Shown piece after piece: positions 43,467 through 53,083 of a DNA stretch of 64,000 nt. The notes under the pieces were generated by a model, which worked only from the letters and a program-made list of their open reading frames with translations, did no database searches and had not been told where the DNA came from. The number at the start of each line of letters is the position of its first letter. The stretch's first letter is position 1. The stretch is taken from NCBI GenBank assembly GCA_032355985.1, contig JAUKVZ010000005.1:229131-293130 (forward strand). Reading direction: 5' to 3'. A program made the position numbers and the translations under genes. The DNA is from Sarcodiotheca gaudichaudii (taxonomy: Eukaryota > Rhodophyta > Florideophyceae > Gigartinales > Solieriaceae).

Positions 43467-44363
43467 TCAGGATCCACCAGATTGATCCTGCTCGCCCCCC
43501 GCTGCGTCAACGACGCGCGCGATGACCCCGGCCGACTCCTCCAGAGCCTGGGTGCGGTAGGCCCCGAAATGTGACGCCACGCGATGGAACTCGCTGACGA
43601 ATCCATCGCGATCGCCGGAGCGCACGATCTTCGCAATGTGCGCGACCGCACCCTCCAGCGCATCGACGACCTCGGCGCTTCTCGGATTTCGAAGGCCGAT
43701 GTCTGCGTACAGGCCGGGATCCTGAGCGAACAGCCGCCCCGCCATCATCAGTTCCAGACGATAAATCGGGCTGGACAGGCGCAGCGTCTCCATCACATCC
43801 GCATCGAGATCGGCCAGAGCGCTTCCGAACGCCATCGTCGACACATGACGCAGCACCTGCAGGATCGCCATGGCGCGATCGTGTGACGCCGGATCCATCT
43901 GCACCGTCCGCGCGCCCTGCGCTTCATAGAACAGTCGAATCCATTCCAACCAGCGCTGGCCGCGGCCCGGCGTCAGGATCACAAGCTGATCCTTCAACGA
44001 GGAAAGTCCGGGGCCGAACATCGGATGCGTGCCGACGACCTCGCACACGCTGTCCGTGAGCATCGCGTCGAGCGGCCCTTCCTTGAGACTCGTCACGTCC
44101 ATCAGGCACGCGTCGTCACGAACCAGCGGCGCCAGCTCGCGAATCACACGCTCCGTCTCCTGAATGGGCACGGCGATCATCACAAGATCGCCTTTCGCCG
44201 CCGCATCCTGATTGCTCAGCGGCGTATGCACATCAGCAATCAGGGTGTCGCATCCCGCAGACGCAAACGACTCGGCCAGCATGCCGCCCATGGCGCCGCG
44301 CCCGCCGATGACTGCGACCGTCGGTTGCTGCGGCAGATCTGCATGTGCGTTCGATTTCGTCAT
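43467..44363 (-). CDS. tyrA: Prephenate dehydrogenase
   Basis: 298 residues. Oxidatively decarboxylates prephenate to 4-hydroxyphenylpyruvate for tyrosine. NAD-binding loop VIGGRGAMGGMLAESF at about 18-33, then LVMIAVPIQETERVI, LMDVTSLKEGPLDAM, and VVGTHPMFGPGLSSLKDQ, the catalytic His region. The helical C-terminal domain (HVSTMAFGSALADL, LRLSSPIYRLELMMAGRL) is standard. Single gene, converging on tRNA-Cys. No ACT or chorismate mutase domain is fused. Confidence 0.92.
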   Translation of the reverse strand: MTKSNAHADLPQQPTVAVIGGRGAMGGMLAESFASAGCDTLIADVHTPLSNQDAAAKGDLVMIAVPIQETERVIRELAPLVRDDACLMDVTSLKEGPLDAMLTDSVCEVVGTHPMFGPGLSSLKDQLVILTPGRGQRWLEWIRLFYEAQGARTVQMDPASHDRAMAILQVLRHVSTMAFGSALADLDADVMETLRLSSPIYRLELMMAGRLFAQDPGLYADIGLRNPRSAEVVDALEGAVAHIAKIVRSGDRDGFVSEFHRVASHFGAYRTQALEESAGVIARVVDAAGGEQDQSGGS

Positions 44364-44440
44364 GGGCGCTTCGATTCGATCCGTGGTGTGTCATCGACCG
44401 AGCGAGCGCAGGTCTGCCCGCATTCCTGCTTCGAAGCGGC

Positions 44441-44483
44441 AAAAAAGAGATCGGCCCCCCGCCGCAACGCAGGGGGCCGATCT
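44441..44483 (-). terminator. Rho-independent terminator of the lamin-tail gene
   Basis: Stem AGATCGGCCCCC / GGGGGCCGATCT with a short loop; on the minus strand followed by CTTTTTTG. Confidence 0.85.
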
Positions 44484-44643
44484 TTATTCATGCATCCCGC
44501 CGAAGCGGGACAAGTTCTGTTGTCAGTCGATTCCGACGTAGTCAATCACGCATCAGGCCAAACCCGGATCGTGCGGACGTCAGTTCGCATGGGCAAGCCA
44601 TCTGCCTGGAATGCGCCGTTCGACTGTCTTCTTCGCGAACGAC

Positions 44644-45363
44644 TCAGGCGTTGCGACGACGACGGGCGGCCAGAAGGCCGGCGCCGGCGAGGCACGCGAT
44701 TGAACCGGGCGCCGGGACCCACTGGTGGGTGCCGGGCGTGGTCAGCGACAGAATGAGGGGAGCCTCTGTGAGGTCGTCGCCGGTCTCGAGCGAGTTGACG
44801 CCGCCATTGAACCATTCGGAGTTGTCAAAGACACCGCCGTTGGGCTGATAGCTGGCCTTGTTGCGATACGCATAGCCGTCGAGGTACTCCCAGGCGGAGC
44901 CGGTGCCATCGACGCCATCTTCACCGTGGATGTCGATGATTCCGGCGCTGGTGCCGGCGCTCGACGAGGTGAGGATGTAGCGATCGTCGCCATTGCTGAA
45001 GAACGCGCTGGTGTAGAGGTCCGCAGAGAACCCGTAAAGGCCCTCGAACTGGGCGACGCCATCGTTGCCCTCCGACTGGATGACGTAGGACTGACCGGGA
45101 TTGATCGTGACGCCCGTCAGATCCACATCGACGTTGTAGTCGGTGTTGGCGTTCGACTGCACGATGATGCCGCCGTCGGTAAACGTGTAGGCAGCCGTGC
45201 TGGTGTTGGTGATCTCGACGTACTTCGGATTACCACCCGGAAGTGTCGCGTCGACAACCTCGGAAATGATGAGACCGCCGTCAGCGAGCGGGGTGCTGCT
45301 CGTTGCGAGGGCCATGCCGGCGCACGCGGTGAGCGTGGCGGCTGCAGTGAAAGCAAGACGCAT
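44644..45363 (-). CDS. Secreted lamin-tail domain protein with PEP-CTERM-like tail
   Basis: 239 residues from ATG 45363, following GGAGGAAAGAA. Signal peptide MRLAFTAAATLTACAGMALA. The N-terminal half is a lamin-tail domain (GLIISEVVDATLPGGNPKYV, EITNTS, then QSYVIQSEGND). The end is HQWVPAPGSIACLAGAGLLA plus RRRR, the PEP-CTERM pattern: motif, hydrophobic helix, Arg cluster. Exported, probably exosortase-processed; no exosortase gene is in this window. Divergent from the EEP gene at 45692. Confidence 0.8.
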   Translation of the reverse strand: MRLAFTAAATLTACAGMALATSSTPLADGGLIISEVVDATLPGGNPKYVEITNTSTAAYTFTDGGIIVQSNANTDYNVDVDLTGVTINPGQSYVIQSEGNDGVAQFEGLYGFSADLYTSAFFSNGDDRYILTSSSAGTSAGIIDIHGEDGVDGTGSAWEYLDGYAYRNKASYQPNGGVFDNSEWFNGGVNSLETGDDLTEAPLILSLTTPGTHQWVPAPGSIACLAGAGLLAARRRRNA

Positions 45364-45691
45364 TTCTTTCCTCCATGTCACTCCGAGTGATGGGGTGACG
45401 TGTCCTCCCTCGGGCGACGCCACTCGGATGCGCTGCCCAGGACGCAAGTTGACTTTCCGGCGGAGAGTCTCCGACCGAAGTGTTTGTCTTCCTTTAGTGC
45501 AACATAAAGTCGCAGGTAAGATGCTACACCCGGGCGACCCCGGCGTGGTACAAAAAAGTACTGGAAAACAGGGCTGGAAGCCCCGGCAATACGCTCCAGA
45601 GAGCACAGAGGCCCAATCACAGGCGGCCACGCCACTTTCCCCGGCGACGACAAAACAAGGTGACACAACACATTATGTGGAGACGAGTCTG
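45364..45691. other. Divergent intergenic region
   Basis: 328 bases between the lamin-tail gene and the EEP gene. It contains GGGGTGACGTGTCCTCC at 45392-45408 (a near copy, opposite strand, of the motif at 1486-1503) and GTAC-A6-GTAC at 45549-45562. No coding potential. Confidence 0.4.
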
Positions 45692-47242
45692 ATGCCCCAG
45701 AGCCGCTCGAACGACTTCCGAACGCCCGGACGAAGGCGCCATAGCCGCCTTTTTCCTGCCATCACAATCCTCGCAGGCCTTGTTCTGGCCCCTGCGGCCG
45801 GCGCAGAGCCTGAAATTCGCCTCGATGGCGATGGGGGCGAGTGGCCGCAGGACATGTCAGCCTACGCCGATGGCCAGCATCTCTATCTGCGTCTGAGCTG
45901 GCCTGACATGCTCACACTGCAGGCGGCGCCTCGAACCACCGCCATCCTGCTCGATATCGACGCCGACGCCGACACCGGGCTCGCCAACCCCATGGCCGGC
46001 CTGCTGCCTCCCGGCGCCGAGCCGATGGGCATCGATCTGGCCGTCTTCCTTTCGCCACCTGATGACCGTCCCGGCCGCGCAGGTCTGGGCAATGGCGCCC
46101 GCATTGATGTCTTCGATGATTCCGGCGCGCCGACGAAAGTCTCGCATGCGGATGTCGGATTCATGTTCCTGCCGACCTACGCAGCGCCGACCACGGAAGT
46201 GCGCTTCTCGCGCGATGTGCGCAATGGCCTGCCGATCGCTGACGCATTCAAGTCTGCAGGCGCGATGCGCGGCACAGTGATTCAGGTGGACGAACACGGC
46301 AAGCGCATCGGCGCAGCGCAGATGCTCGCATGCTCGATGCCCGCCTATTCACCGGCCGCAACGCATGCCGGCGCAACGATTCCGAAAAAGCCCGCCGAAT
46401 CCGTGCGCATCATTTCTTGGAATGTGCTGTGGGGCTCGCCGATGCGCTCTCCCGGCCAGTTTTCCCGTGTTTTGAAGGCTCTTGATCCCGATGTCGTCCT
46501 GATTCAGGAATGGGACAACCGTCAGTCACACGAAGAAAAGATGACTGCGGAGATGCGCACGGAGTGGTTCAGGCGCCATATGCCGGGGAACCAGGAATGG
46601 GTCGTCATGGACAGCGAACAGCGCGGCGTCGCGATTGCGTCGCGGCATCCACTCACGCGTCTTGAACTTGACGACCTGAACATGCAGATCACCAGCGAAT
46701 CCGGCGCGCTGCTCGAGCGCACGCCTCGATTCCTCAGCGCCATTGCCACGACGCCTCACGGCGACATCATCCTCGCCAGCATGCATCTCAAGTGCTGCGG
46801 CGCCCTCGGCGACTGGGCGGATCAGACGCGCATCGCCGAAGCCCTTTCAATCAATCTCGCGCTTCGCCGCGCGATTCGTGATCACCCGGAAGCCGCCTGC
46901 GTCATCGCCGGCGACATGAATCTGGTCGGCTCGCGTATTCCGCTGGAGACGCTGGGGGCAGGGCTGGACACCTTCGGCGTGGCGCTGCAGATCGCCGATC
47001 CGGACATCCTCGGCGACCCCTCCACCCACACATGGAAGGATCCGCGATCCCGTTTCACCCCGGGAAGGCTGGACTACGTTCTCTCGGCAGCCAGCAAGGC
47101 CCAGATTCTCCAGACTTTCATCCTCGACAGCGCCCGGCTCTCCAAGGCGGCGCTGGACGCCTCCGGCATGAAGGAAGGAGACACGTCGGCCTCCGATCAC
47201 CTCCCGGTCGTCGTGGATATCAGGCTCAAAGGGGCTTCCTGA
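45692..47242 (+). CDS. Secreted EEP-family hydrolase with N-terminal DOMON/CBM9-like domain
   Basis: 516 residues from ATG 45692, nine bases after GGAG; the longer upstream frame is antisense to the neighbour and is not used. Signal region with a long basic start (about 1-42). Residues 45-230 (RLDGDGGEWPQDMSAYADGQ, HLYLRLSWPD, ILLDIDADADTG) look like a carbohydrate-binding beta-sandwich of CBM9/DOMON type. The C-terminal endonuclease/exonuclease/phosphatase domain shows IISWNVLW, VVLIQEWDN, VIAGDMNLVGS and SDHLPVVVDI. Substrate may be DNA or a phosphoester. It lacks the dockerin-like tail of its two relatives nearby. Confidence 0.83.
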   Translation: MPQSRSNDFRTPGRRRHSRLFPAITILAGLVLAPAAGAEPEIRLDGDGGEWPQDMSAYADGQHLYLRLSWPDMLTLQAAPRTTAILLDIDADADTGLANPMAGLLPPGAEPMGIDLAVFLSPPDDRPGRAGLGNGARIDVFDDSGAPTKVSHADVGFMFLPTYAAPTTEVRFSRDVRNGLPIADAFKSAGAMRGTVIQVDEHGKRIGAAQMLACSMPAYSPAATHAGATIPKKPAESVRIISWNVLWGSPMRSPGQFSRVLKALDPDVVLIQEWDNRQSHEEKMTAEMRTEWFRRHMPGNQEWVVMDSEQRGVAIASRHPLTRLELDDLNMQITSESGALLERTPRFLSAIATTPHGDIILASMHLKCCGALGDWADQTRIAEALSINLALRRAIRDHPEAACVIAGDMNLVGSRIPLETLGAGLDTFGVALQIADPDILGDPSTHTWKDPRSRFTPGRLDYVLSAASKAQILQTFILDSARLSKAALDASGMKEGDTSASDHLPVVVDIRLKGAS

Positions 47243-47365
47243 ACGGTCTTTGCGACAACTTGACCGACTCTTCACCGCGACACCACAGGCGAACAGATAG
47301 AACGCCGCATCCACACAAAAAATGCGGCTCTCGACCCGGAATCGGGTATTGTTAAGACGGAATTC

Positions 47366-47920
47366 TTGACTGAACAGACGACGCGAAACCAAGGGCCACG
47401 CCAAGTGAATGGAAATCCGCGGCTCGAGCCGCTTGTAGACTTCGATGAACAGGACATCGCTCAAGGAGGACGGAAGTCTGGGAACAAGGGACCGGGACTC
47501 CGAGATCGGTTTGCTGATGCTCTGAGCAGTGGCGGCGTGCGATACGTCGCGCTCACTGTCATGGCGGTGGTGATCGCTTTCGGCGCCTGGAGATTCTGGA
47601 AGGCCGTCGGGCCTGAGCCGGAGGTGTATCCGAAGATCCGCGTGATGGATTCGGAGTCCGGTGAACTGCGATGGGTCGAACTGAGCGGCGACAAAAGGAT
47701 GCCGTATCGCAATCCAAAGTCCGGAGAAAACACCCTTTACCCCATAGAGTATTGCTTCGACAACGCATGCGGCCCCGCAGGCGGCACACCGGTGATTTTG
47801 AACTCTTACCTGGGAGTTTCAGAGCCGACCACGTGCACGCATTGTGGAGCGCCGGTTCGAGGCCATAACCCGCGCCCGGAAGAGTACGTCGGTGTCATTC
47901 CAGCGGACCAACAGGAATAG
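47366..47920 (+). CDS. Hypothetical single-pass membrane protein with CxxC pairs
   Basis: 184 residues if translation begins at TTG 47366 (AAGACGG upstream); GTG 47405 is an alternative. One transmembrane helix at about 60-80 ([19 protein letters not shown]). The outer part holds the paired cysteines YCFDNACG and TCTHCGAPV, which suggest a small zinc or disulfide knot. It ends 10 bases before a prepilin gene, so may act in pseudopilus assembly or export; this is inference from position only. Confidence 0.55.
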   Translation: MTEQTTRNQGPRQVNGNPRLEPLVDFDEQDIAQGGRKSGNKGPGLRDRFADALSSGGVRYVALTVMAVVIAFGAWRFWKAVGPEPEVYPKIRVMDSESGELRWVELSGDKRMPYRNPKSGENTLYPIEYCFDNACGPAGGTPVILNSYLGVSEPTTCTHCGAPVRGHNPRPEEYVGVIPADQQE

Positions 47921-47930
47921 GTCAGGCATC

Positions 47931-49118
47931 ATGAACGGCTATCAAACACATCACGGAAGAACGAGATCAGCGCGCCACATGGACGGCGCATTCACGCTGG
48001 TCGAGTTGCTTGTTGTCATCTCCATCATCGCGCTTCTGCTGGGATTGCTCGCGCCGGCGCTTGCCAGCGCCCGAGGCGCCGCCCGCATGAGCGTGAGCAT
48101 GAACAACCTCCGCCAACTCGGCCTCTCGAGCCATGCGTACACGACGGAGAACAAGGGCGAGTTGCTCGGAGCGCCGGGTTCTTCCGCCAAGCGTCTGCTC
48201 AATGATCCCATCGCCGCCGGCGGTGGCGAGGCCATTGACGCCAAGGGCGAAGCGACGCAGCCCTTTGACTGGGCCGGCCCCCTGGCATTCGGCGGCTACT
48301 TCGGCGATGTCGGCTACTCGCACAAGCGCGACGAGCGATTCGCCATCCTCAATGGCGTTGGCCAGTCTGAAACGCTCGGCGGCGGTGGAGGCGGCCTCGG
48401 CGTTTTCTCAAATCCGGCCAATCGACTGATCTCCTACCCCTATCTCGACTCCGTTCGTTTCAATGGCGTCGCAGGCACGGCGTTCCAGCCTCAGCAGGCG
48501 ATGAGCTATCTCACCGCTCGCGAGTTCCTCTGGGATGGCTACCACCAGGATGGCTATCGACCGAGCTGGGCGCGATCCGAGTTCTGGGGCGGCCCAGGCA
48601 CACTCACCATGACATCTGCAGTCGCCGGAGACCTCGCACTTCCCGGCGGCAATCAGGGTGACGGCTACAGCCCGCGCATCGAGCGCGTCGGCTCCACCAC
48701 TTCAAACAAGATCTATATGGCCGAAGGCGTTCGCTATCAGGCCGTGGACATCGACGCTGTCGACCATGATGTCAGCGTCAGCGGAACGTTCGGCGGCGCC
48801 TTCTCAGATACCGGCGCCTGGAACGTTCGATACACCAGAGCGTATGCGTTCGGATTCATGCGCAACGGGCAGGAAATGATGCGCAACAGCTTCGCGCATG
48901 GCGGCAAGACGGGCGAGCCGAAGGGCAACGTCTGCTTCTATGACGCCCACGTGGAACTCCTGGGCTCCACGGAGGTTCGAAAGCCCGAGCTCTGGATGCC
49001 TTCCGGCTCCGGCGTGAAGCTTGCCGCCATCTGGGAGGACATCCGAGATCGTTACCAGGACCTGCCGCAGTCCGGATCCCTCGCAGGATTCGGGTTCGGC
49101 TACGTCACGATGCCTTGA
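47931..49118 (+). CDS. Prepilin-type secreted protein (pseudopilin-like)
   Basis: 395 residues from ATG 47931; the frame open back to 47844 lies inside the previous gene. The type IV prepilin motif is [20 protein letters not shown] at about 21-40, with Phe after the cleaved Gly/Ala and the +5 Glu. The rest resembles the large planctomycete DUF1559-like prepilin proteins, including an H-x-G-type C-terminal block ([20 protein letters not shown]). It ends [11 protein letters not shown]. The 3' third of this gene (from about 48675) has a decayed copy at 53084-53457. Confidence 0.85.
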   Translation: MNGYQTHHGRTRSARHMDGAFTLVELLVVISIIALLLGLLAPALASARGAARMSVSMNNLRQLGLSSHAYTTENKGELLGAPGSSAKRLLNDPIAAGGGEAIDAKGEATQPFDWAGPLAFGGYFGDVGYSHKRDERFAILNGVGQSETLGGGGGGLGVFSNPANRLISYPYLDSVRFNGVAGTAFQPQQAMSYLTAREFLWDGYHQDGYRPSWARSEFWGGPGTLTMTSAVAGDLALPGGNQGDGYSPRIERVGSTTSNKIYMAEGVRYQAVDIDAVDHDVSVSGTFGGAFSDTGAWNVRYTRAYAFGFMRNGQEMMRNSFAHGGKTGEPKGNVCFYDAHVELLGSTEVRKPELWMPSGSGVKLAAIWEDIRDRYQDLPQSGSLAGFGFGYVTMP

Positions 49119-49125
49119 GATTGAT

Positions 49126-49156
49126 CATCCGGCGTCCTTGACGTCCGGATGCTTTC
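49126..49156 (+). terminator. Likely terminator of the prepilin gene
   Basis: Stem CATCCGG / CCGGATG with loop CGTCCTTGACGT, then CTTTC. Weak U-run. A second hairpin GCGGCGC/GCGCCGC with an AATG loop lies at 49174-49191 in the leader of the next gene. Confidence 0.45.
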
Positions 49157-49269
49157 ATAGATTGACCCCTTAAGCGGCGCAATGGCGCCGCAAAACTACA
49201 ACGTCTGACGCTCGAGTCGTAGTCGGAGGGACCGCGGCTCGATCCCGGGAGAGGCAAAGGAGAGTTCGT

Positions 49270-51435
49270 ATGGAGAAGAGAGGGAGCTTCGCAGCGATCA
49301 CGTGCGCTGGCATCATGGCCTTTAGTGGGGCCGCCTACGCACAGGACAGTATTTCCGTCAACCCAGACGGCGGCAATGGCCTGCCGGGCGATGCATTCAG
49401 CCCATGGTCGACGGATGGTCAGTGCGCGGCTTACGTGCTCGACCTCGTCCCGCTGACATCATCCAAGGGCACCGTCTTCGGCACGGGCCCCATCATTAAG
49501 TCGTCCAGAGCGTCGAGTTCATTCTTCGGCAGCCTGACGTCTGCTCAGAGCATCAGCAATACGACGATCTTCGGGCAGCCGCCCGCATCGAGTTCGTATT
49601 CGCTCTGGACCGGTCAGGGCTTCGGCGTCAACACCTTCGGCATGATGCCCCCGAACCTCGCGGGCTCCTCCGTCGAGCCGGGCGCAGCGGTCACGGCGCA
49701 GTTCAGCGTCGCCATGTCCGAGTTCGCCACCGCCGATGACGGCACGAATCACAACGGCCTCAACGGCGCCATCGTGAACTTTGATCCCGCCGAGGATCAG
49801 CGTCTCTACGTCACCCGCATCAACATCGCCACCGGTGATGAGGATGGCATGGGCATGGACGATGACGCCGGCGTCGGATTCGGCTCCGTTGACGCAGCGG
49901 GCAACGCCTACCTGCGCAGCGACAACTTCATGACCAGCGGCACAGACATGATCATGGGGAACAACATCTTCCGCGTGAACATGGCCGCTCGCGACTGCGA
50001 CCTGGTCAACGCCCTCGGCGAGTCAGGCGTCGGCGATGCCGGCGCCACCGAGCGCGTCATCAACAACTTCGGCGATGTCGCCGTCGTTCCGGCCCACGTG
50101 CCGACCGATCTTTCGACGGGCAATCGTCCGATCGCCGCAACGACGAACTTCAGCGCCGGATACATGTACGAGTCATCCGCGGGCGTCATCACCACCGATG
50201 CTTCCGGCTATCGCCCGGGAACGACTGACACGCGCGGCATTTCGTCCTTCAGCCAGACCGTCATCTACCCCGGCTCTGTCGGCACGATGGGTCTGATGAC
50301 CAAGAGCGCTGCCGGCGGCGGCGCCACTGACACGATGTCCATCTGGGGCGTCGATGGCAATGGCGCACCGGTCGATGGCGATCCGCTCACGCTTCCCGCA
50401 GTCGTCTCCGACAACTGCCCGGACGAGTCCTTCGACGCGGTCGGCTATGTGTTTGATGGCTATCGCGGCGGTATCCCCTTCAATGGCGGCAATGGTCACG
50501 TCGCCGTCGGCATGGATCGCGATGGCAACGGCCTCGCCGCCTGCACTTCGTACCTCGCCGGTGAAGCGGCCAATCCCTTCCAGTCGATCGCCGTCGCTCG
50601 TTTCGACCCGGCTGATCCGGCTGGCACCGCAACGTGGGCGCTCGCTGCGTGGATTGATCCCACCATGCCGCCGGACGTCGGTGGCAAGGCCATTTGCAAC
50701 TCGGAGGGCGAGCAGATCGGTCGCCTCGGCGCGATCTTCGAGCTGACCGGCGGCACGCCGCAGGGTCCCTCGATGTCCTCTCCCGCAATCGATGCGGCCG
50801 GCAACGTCTGGTTCATGGGCGTCGTCGCCTTCGAAGTCGTCCCGGCGATGGGCGAGCCCTTCGAGACGTTCGACATCTGCCTGCTTCGCGCCATCTATGA
50901 CGAAGTGAACTTCTGCTACGAGCTCGAAGTCGTGCTCTGTGCGGGTGACCGTTTCGTCGGCGCCAACTCCAACACCGAATACCAGATGCAGTTCTTCAAT
51001 CTGGCGAACAACGCCGGCGGCCTGTCCTCCGGCGCGTTCTTCTCGATGAACCTCAACCAGTCCACGTGGAATGGCGCGGATCTGGCCGAGATCTCCAACG
51101 ACGATTCGCAGACCCTTGGCGGCGTCGTGGTCGCGGTTGACATGGTCTACGACGTCGACGGCGACGGCGACTTCGACGATCCGACGTCCGGCTCCCCGGG
51201 CGCCGATCCGTCCAGCCCCGACGAGTCGTACAACGTGCTGATGTTCATCGGCGGTGTGTCCGCGAGCAATCCCTGCCCGTGGGATCTCGATGGTGACGGC
51301 AATGTCGGCGCGGCCGACCTGGCTGAACTCCTCGGATTCTGGGGACAGATGGGTGTGCCGGCTGACTTCTTCGGCAACGGCGTCGGCGCTGACGATCTGG
51401 CCGAGCTGATCGGCCGCTGGGGCCCCTGCCCGTAA
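49270..51435 (+). CDS. Secreted 721-residue protein, copy 1, with WGPCP tail
   Basis: 721 residues, preceded by AAAGGAGAG. Signal peptide of about 24 residues ending SGAAYAQ. The mature protein starts DSISVNPDGGNGLPGDAFSP and has a repetitive, Gly/Asp/Ser-rich beta-type composition, with pieces such as LVPLTSSKGTVFGTGPIIKS and IWGVDGNGAPVDGDPLTL; I recognise no enzyme domain. The last 60 residues are the CPWDLDGDGNVGAADLAELL calcium-loop module ending LIGRWGPCP. First gene of a duplicated two-gene module. A terminator separates it from the EEP gene that follows, so the pair need not be strictly co-transcribed. Confidence 0.85.
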   Translation: MEKRGSFAAITCAGIMAFSGAAYAQDSISVNPDGGNGLPGDAFSPWSTDGQCAAYVLDLVPLTSSKGTVFGTGPIIKSSRASSSFFGSLTSAQSISNTTIFGQPPASSSYSLWTGQGFGVNTFGMMPPNLAGSSVEPGAAVTAQFSVAMSEFATADDGTNHNGLNGAIVNFDPAEDQRLYVTRINIATGDEDGMGMDDDAGVGFGSVDAAGNAYLRSDNFMTSGTDMIMGNNIFRVNMAARDCDLVNALGESGVGDAGATERVINNFGDVAVVPAHVPTDLSTGNRPIAATTNFSAGYMYESSAGVITTDASGYRPGTTDTRGISSFSQTVIYPGSVGTMGLMTKSAAGGGATDTMSIWGVDGNGAPVDGDPLTLPAVVSDNCPDESFDAVGYVFDGYRGGIPFNGGNGHVAVGMDRDGNGLAACTSYLAGEAANPFQSIAVARFDPADPAGTATWALAAWIDPTMPPDVGGKAICNSEGEQIGRLGAIFELTGGTPQGPSMSSPAIDAAGNVWFMGVVAFEVVPAMGEPFETFDICLLRAIYDEVNFCYELEVVLCAGDRFVGANSNTEYQMQFFNLANNAGGLSSGAFFSMNLNQSTWNGADLAEISNDDSQTLGGVVVAVDMVYDVDGDGDFDDPTSGSPGADPSSPDESYNVLMFIGGVSASNPCPWDLDGDGNVGAADLAELLGFWGQMGVPADFFGNGVGADDLAELIGRWGPCP

Positions 51436-51493
51436 CCCTTTGACTGATTCAGGGCTTCTCAATCGCAGAGAATCCCTGTTCAAGCCTCTTTTT

Positions 51494-51533
51494 TGGCGCC
51501 TTCTGATCGACAGGTCGGAAGGCGCCTTTTATT
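51494..51533 (+). terminator. Terminator after 721-residue gene, copy 1
   Basis: Stem GGCGCCTTC / GAAGGCGCC around CTGATCGACAGGTCG, then TTTTATT. A homologous hairpin follows copy 2 at 55836-55866. Confidence 0.8.
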
Positions 51534-51580
51534 GTTAAGCATCCTGGCGCCTCGAAAAACCCAGATAGGACGAGAGAACG

Positions 51581-52915
51581 ATGAAGAGCTACGCCATCGG
51601 CGCGGCTGCGATGTTGATCGCCGCAGCGCCCGCAACAGCCCAGTGGGATCCCGCCAACGCGCAGTGGGGCAAATCCGACCCGACGGACATCCGCGTCATG
51701 ACGTGGAACGTCCAGGACGGCATCGCCACCAGCGAGAACAAGACGGAGAATCTCAACAGCTGGACGGCGCTCGCTCACATCATCGCCGGCATGAAGCCGG
51801 ACATCCTGATCCTTCAGGAGACGGGCGACAATGGCTGCGCCGGCTGCGTCGACACCGTCGCGGAGCTTGAGAATCTCATCAACCTAATGATGGAAGGCGG
51901 CCCCGATCCTTATCTCGGCGGTCAGGTCACGGCATTCGTGCAGTCATATGACCCGTCCTTTGACATGGATCACATCTTCGTCAGCACCGCCAACGATGGC
52001 TACAACCGAAACATCATCGTCAGCCGCTTTCCCTTCGCGGATATCAACGGCGACAACACTTCGCAGGTCAGCGATCTTCCCTTCTTCTTCGGTGACCTCT
52101 ACGCGCCGGGCGGCAATGGAGGCATTCGCGGCTTTCAGTTCGCGGAGATCGATCTTCCGGACGAGATCTACGCCGGCGATCTGGTGATCGGCAATGCGCA
52201 TCTCAAGGCAGGCGGTTCATCTTCTGATCGCGCCGATCGACTCGAAGCTGCGCAGAACGTCGTCTACTACATCGACTACTTCCTCTACGGCGCCGGCACG
52301 GGCACGCCGGATCCCAACAGCAAGTTCTTTGCGACGCTCCCGACGGAGGTTCTTGACGAGTTCACGCCGGTCATCGCCGGCGGCGACTGGAATGAAGACG
52401 AGGCCACCAACGGCCGCAAGGGGCCTGCCGCATGGCTGACGCAGGCGCAGGACACGCCGGGCTCGGATGGACCTGATCGCGATCGCACGGACGCCGTGTA
52501 CGACGATGCGCGCGAGTTCTTCACGAATGATGAAGACACGCGCGGCAGCAGCAAGCTCGACTACATCTCATGGAGCAACAGCATCGCTACGCTGCGCAGA
52601 TCCTTCATCTTCGATAGCGGCGTCACGCCCAATCAGTCGATGCCGCCGGAAGTCGATTCGTATCCCTTCGGTGGCGGACTGGCCAGCAACAGCGCATCGG
52701 ATCACCTGCCGGTCATTGCCGACTTCATCCTTCCGCTGGCGCCGGAAGAACCATGCCCGTGGGATACGAATGGCGACGGCGCGGTTGGCGCAGTCGATCT
52801 TGCCATGCTGGTTGGGTTCTGGGGCCAGTGCGACGTGGCGCCGGACTTCTTCGATGACTGCGTGGGCGCTGATGATCTGGCCGAACTCGTCGGCCGCTGG
52901 GGCCCCTGCCCGTAA
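51581..52915 (+). CDS. Secreted EEP-family hydrolase, copy 1, with WGPCP tail
   Basis: 444 residues from ATG 51581. Signal peptide ends ATAQ. The EEP core shows IRVMTWNVQDG, ILILQETGDNGCAGC, NRNIIVSRFPF, GGDWNEDE and SDHLPVIADFI, so the catalytic Asn, Glu, Asp and His are all present. The Cys pair in GCAGC is unusual for the fold. The last 55 residues are PCPWDTNGDGAVGAVDLAML ending LVGRWGPCP. It probably hydrolyses extracellular phosphodiesters (DNA or phospholipid head groups); specificity is unknown. It has a paralogue at 55917. Confidence 0.88.
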   Translation: MKSYAIGAAAMLIAAAPATAQWDPANAQWGKSDPTDIRVMTWNVQDGIATSENKTENLNSWTALAHIIAGMKPDILILQETGDNGCAGCVDTVAELENLINLMMEGGPDPYLGGQVTAFVQSYDPSFDMDHIFVSTANDGYNRNIIVSRFPFADINGDNTSQVSDLPFFFGDLYAPGGNGGIRGFQFAEIDLPDEIYAGDLVIGNAHLKAGGSSSDRADRLEAAQNVVYYIDYFLYGAGTGTPDPNSKFFATLPTEVLDEFTPVIAGGDWNEDEATNGRKGPAAWLTQAQDTPGSDGPDRDRTDAVYDDAREFFTNDEDTRGSSKLDYISWSNSIATLRRSFIFDSGVTPNQSMPPEVDSYPFGGGLASNSASDHLPVIADFILPLAPEEPCPWDTNGDGAVGAVDLAMLVGFWGQCDVAPDFFDDCVGADDLAELVGRWGPCP

Positions 52916-52939
52916 GCACGAACGACCGTACGACAACCT

Positions 52940-53080
52940 GCAAGTCTGATGGCCCATCTTGACCTGCGCCCTCGCGCGATGGGTATCACTCCCGCCAGGC
53001 CTTGCCGCACATGTGGGTTCCAGTTCGCCTCGCGCGTTTTCGCGCCAGGATGACTCTCGCCAATAATCATCGCGCCTGCG
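52940..53080 (-). pseudogene. Decayed 3' fragment of the bactofilin gene
   Basis: Matches the 3' part of the bactofilin gene at 57285-57719. On the minus strand residues MIIGESHPGAKTREA and later PHVR align with MITGSCHVGPDAREA and PHVR of the intact protein. At DNA level TGCCGCACATG (53003) and ATCATCGC (53066) lie 63 bases apart, exactly as in the intact gene (57355 and 57418). No start, an altered C-terminus and frameshifts show it is not functional. It abuts the prepilin relic at about 53080. Confidence 0.8.
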
Positions 53081-53083
53081 ACT

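Noticed and set aside
45197-45691. Long N-terminal extension of the EEP protein at 45692.
   Set aside because: It would run antisense through the leader and coding part of the lamin-tail gene; a signal-like N-terminus starts at 45692.
50173-51483. Minus-strand frames of over 400 codons opposite both 721-residue genes (also 54582-55829).
   Set aside because: They exist in both copies only because the sense genes are duplicated; composition is antisense-like and there is no ribosome site or domain.
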